DNA of 31,865 nucleotides from NCBI GenBank assembly GCA_934526185.1, contig CAKTAA010000021.1, positions 1-31,865 of the forward strand. Reading direction: 5' to 3'. The notes beneath the pieces were generated by a model. That model did no database searches and was not told the origin of the DNA. It saw nothing but the letters and a program-made list of their open reading frames with translations. Source of the stretch: an uncultured Eubacteriales bacterium. GTDB taxonomy: Bacteria; Bacillota; Clostridia; Oscillospirales; CAG-272. Of this stretch, positions 30,246-31,865 are shown one piece after another; within the stretch, counting starts at the first letter, position 1, and the number at the start of each line of letters is the position of its first letter. Made by a program: the position numbers and the translations under genes.

Positions 30246-31865
30246 ATGAAAAAAATATTGAGTTTTTTGCTTGCGGTATGTTTGATAGGCGGGGGAATTC
30301 TGAATATGCTTGCCGTATCGGCCGCGGTGTCAAAGGAAACGGTATATTCGATCAGCGGAGATAAAGAAGCAGCGTTCAGAAGCCGGACGGAGATAGCGGA
30401 ATTATACAAAGCATTGACCGCCTCCGATAATGTATTTGACAAGACTCCTTCTGTCAAAAAACCATATAGCACGGGAGAACTGGCAGACGCCTATCTTGAA
30501 AGTGCGGAGTCTTACCTGAATTTTTACAGATATGTGGCCGGCCTGCCGCTTGTGGAGATGCAGGACGGGCTGAATACACAGGCACAGTATGGAGCCACGT
30601 TGCTGGCCGTCAATGATAAGCTGACTCATTATCCTGAGCAGCCATCTGATATGGACAAGGAATTTTATGATAAAGGGTATGCGTCCACGACCTCCAGCAA
30701 TGTTTCAATGGCGCGCGGCTACAGCGATTCTCAATCGCTTATTAACGCTGTCAGCGGCTGTATGGATGATACCAGCGCAGAAAACATGAAAACGCTCGGA
30801 CACCGCCGCTGGCTCATGAATCCCGTACTGCGTTATGTGGGATTCGGCAAGGCTAACAGCGCAAGCGGGACTTCCTATTCCGTTACGCAGGTATTTGACC
30901 GCAGCGGCACTGCGCCGGAATACGATTTTCTATCATGGCCGGCGTCGGGGAATTTTCCCAACAATATACTCGATACGGATGTGTGCTGGTCTGTGTCACT
31001 GAACCCGGATATTTTTGAAAAGCCGTCGCGTGACAAGGTACAAGTGACAATTGTTCGGAAATCAGACGGAAAAACGTGGAAAAGGACCGTTGCGGATACC
31101 TGTGAGACACCTGATTCGGCAGAGGCATATTTTCAGGTAGAAAACAGCAATTACGGTGTAAATAACTGTATCATCTTTAACATCGGAAGCAGCGTCTTTG
31201 ACGGAGAAAAATACGAAGGCATGTATACAGTAACCGTAACCGGACTGGATAAGAAGGACGGTGGAGAGGCATACCTCTCCTATACGGTAAATTTTTTTGA
31301 CGCTTCCTCCTATGACGCTTCAGCGGATACCTCTGCTGTGACGGATGTTTCGCTGAATCTGACACAATTCAGCGCCAATATCGGCGATATTGTTGAATTG
31401 AAAGCTGAGGTCACCCCCTCGTCTGCTGCCGATACAACCGTGATCTGGACGTCAGACAACACAGGAGCCGCCGTGGTAGATGAAAACGGCTATGTGTATG
31501 CGGTAGGTGAAGGACGCGCGGTTATAACGGCAACTGCTCAGGACGGCGGAAAGCAGGCGACGTGTGAAATCAATGTCGCCTATACAGAGGAGTCGCTGAG
31601 AAATCCCTTCCGTGATGTTTATGCCAATCTGTGGTATGCACCGTACGTACAGTCCGCCTATCAGCATAAACTGATTATGGGATCGTCAGCCGATACATTC
31701 GAGCCGAATGTTACAATGACGCGAGCGATGTTTACGACCGTACTTGCGAGAATGTCCGGGGAAGATTTTGCGGGGATGACAACAAACAAATTTACGGATG
31801 TTCCTGAGGGGACTTGGTACACAGACGCAGTGGCGTGGGCCGTATCCAACGGAATGGTATACGGA
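30246..31865 (+). CDS. Secreted CAP/SCP-like protein with Ig-like and S-layer-homology domains (3' truncated by window)
   Basis: The frame is open for 540 codons to the right edge without a stop. A signal peptide is clear: MKK, hydrophobic 4-22, and cleavage after about Ala26-Ala27. Residues about 88-225 form a CAP/SCP-like domain (LNFYRYVAGLPLV start, His128, Glu179, His186 in LGHRRWL). Residues about 365-446 form a BIG2-type bacterial Ig-like domain (TDVSLNLTQFSANIGD, VIWTSDN, VYAVGEGRAVITATA). One complete SLH motif (about 452-505, NPFRDVYANLWYAPYVQ) is followed by a second cut by the edge (FTDVPEGTWYTDAVAWA). SLH motifs bind pyruvylated secondary cell-wall polymers, so the protein should sit on the cell surface. 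GGAAAGGA lies 12 nt before ATG 30246. The function of CAP domains in such proteins is not established. Confidence 0.93.
   Translation, partial: MKKILSFLLAVCLIGGGILNMLAVSAAVSKETVYSISGDKEAAFRSRTEIAELYKALTASDNVFDKTPSVKKPYSTGELADAYLESAESYLNFYRYVAGLPLVEMQDGLNTQAQYGATLLAVNDKLTHYPEQPSDMDKEFYDKGYASTTSSNVSMARGYSDSQSLINAVSGCMDDTSAENMKTLGHRRWLMNPVLRYVGFGKANSASGTSYSVTQVFDRSGTAPEYDFLSWPASGNFPNNILDTDVCWSVSLNPDIFEKPSRDKVQVTIVRKSDGKTWKRTVADTCETPDSAEAYFQVENSNYGVNNCIIFNIGSSVFDGEKYEGMYTVTVTGLDKKDGGEAYLSYTVNFFDASSYDASADTSAVTDVSLNLTQFSANIGDIVELKAEVTPSSAADTTVIWTSDNTGAAVVDENGYVYAVGEGRAVITATAQDGGKQATCEINVAYTEESLRNPFRDVYANLWYAPYVQSAYQHKLIMGSSADTFEPNVTMTRAMFTTVLARMSGEDFAGMTTNKFTDVPEGTWYTDAVAWAVSNGMVYG

Noticed and set aside
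1..31865. CRISPR array, transposase, prophage or toxin-antitoxin pair
   Set aside because: No regular spaced repeats, no integrase or transposase motifs, and no convincing paired toxin and antitoxin frames were found.

Overview
The window is about 45% GC by eye and reads as chromosome of an endospore-forming member of the class Clostridia. It carries spoIIGA, sigE and sigG, an HPr kinase, a ROK glucokinase, methylglyoxal synthase, clpC and an S-layer-homology surface protein. Shine-Dalgarno sites are strong (AAAGGAGG type) and start codons are mostly ATG. The exact genus cannot be fixed from the sequence; Oscillospiraceae/Ruminococcaceae relatives are my best guess. No integrase, transposase, phage gene or CRISPR array was found.

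Layout. (1) 1-2.2 kb: a frameshifted unknown gene cut by the left edge, a NodB-type polysaccharide deacetylase, and a reverse-strand CBS-pair protein. (2) 2.4-6.2 kb, reverse strand: metallophosphoesterase, two-helix membrane protein and clpC. clpC ends in a perfect 17-bp terminator and has no ctsR/mcsA/mcsB beside it. (3) 6.2-7.5 kb, forward: three small proteins of unknown function, probably an operon. (4) 7.9-12.3 kb, reverse: methyltransferase, PLP aminotransferase, trpS and a TagO/WecA-type phosphosugar transferase, closely spaced. (5) 12.4-14.5 kb, forward: hprK and glucokinase behind a good vegetative promoter. (6) 15-16.5 kb: a second methyltransferase, then rpiB with a strong terminator. 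(7) 16.7-18.4 kb: spoIIGA-sigE, encoding the protease that activates pro-sigma-E and pro-sigma-E itself. They sit behind a Spo0A-box promoter with an over-long spacer. (8) 18.5-26.5 kb: unrelated genes between sigE and sigG. These are a lipoprotein, an AraC/GyrI-like regulator, a hairpin repeat joined to a broken gene, tRNA-Thr(CGT), an aldolase-like/SDR fusion with a sorbitol/sorbose-type dehydrogenase, and a DUF3006 protein. (9) 26.9-28.4 kb: sigG behind a candidate sigma-F promoter, convergent with mgsA. (10) 28.5-31.9 kb: a CPBP membrane protease on the reverse strand, then an intergenic region of almost 800 bp with two strong divergent promoters and folded RNA. Last is a secreted CAP/Ig-like/SLH protein running off the right edge.

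Functional threads. Sporulation: spoIIGA, sigE and sigG, with promoter signals matching Spo0A and forespore sigma control. Carbon flux: hprK, glucokinase, rpiB, mgsA and the sugar-phosphate dehydrogenase pair. Envelope: TagO-like enzyme, deacetylase, CAP/SLH protein, CPBP protease and lipoprotein. The most useful leads are the split spoIIG-sigG cluster, a candidate reverse-strand structured RNA near 29.76-29.86 kb, the structured leader of the CAP/SLH gene, and the degenerate metal site in the aldolase-like half of the SDR fusion. Nothing here proves a new system; these are testable candidates.
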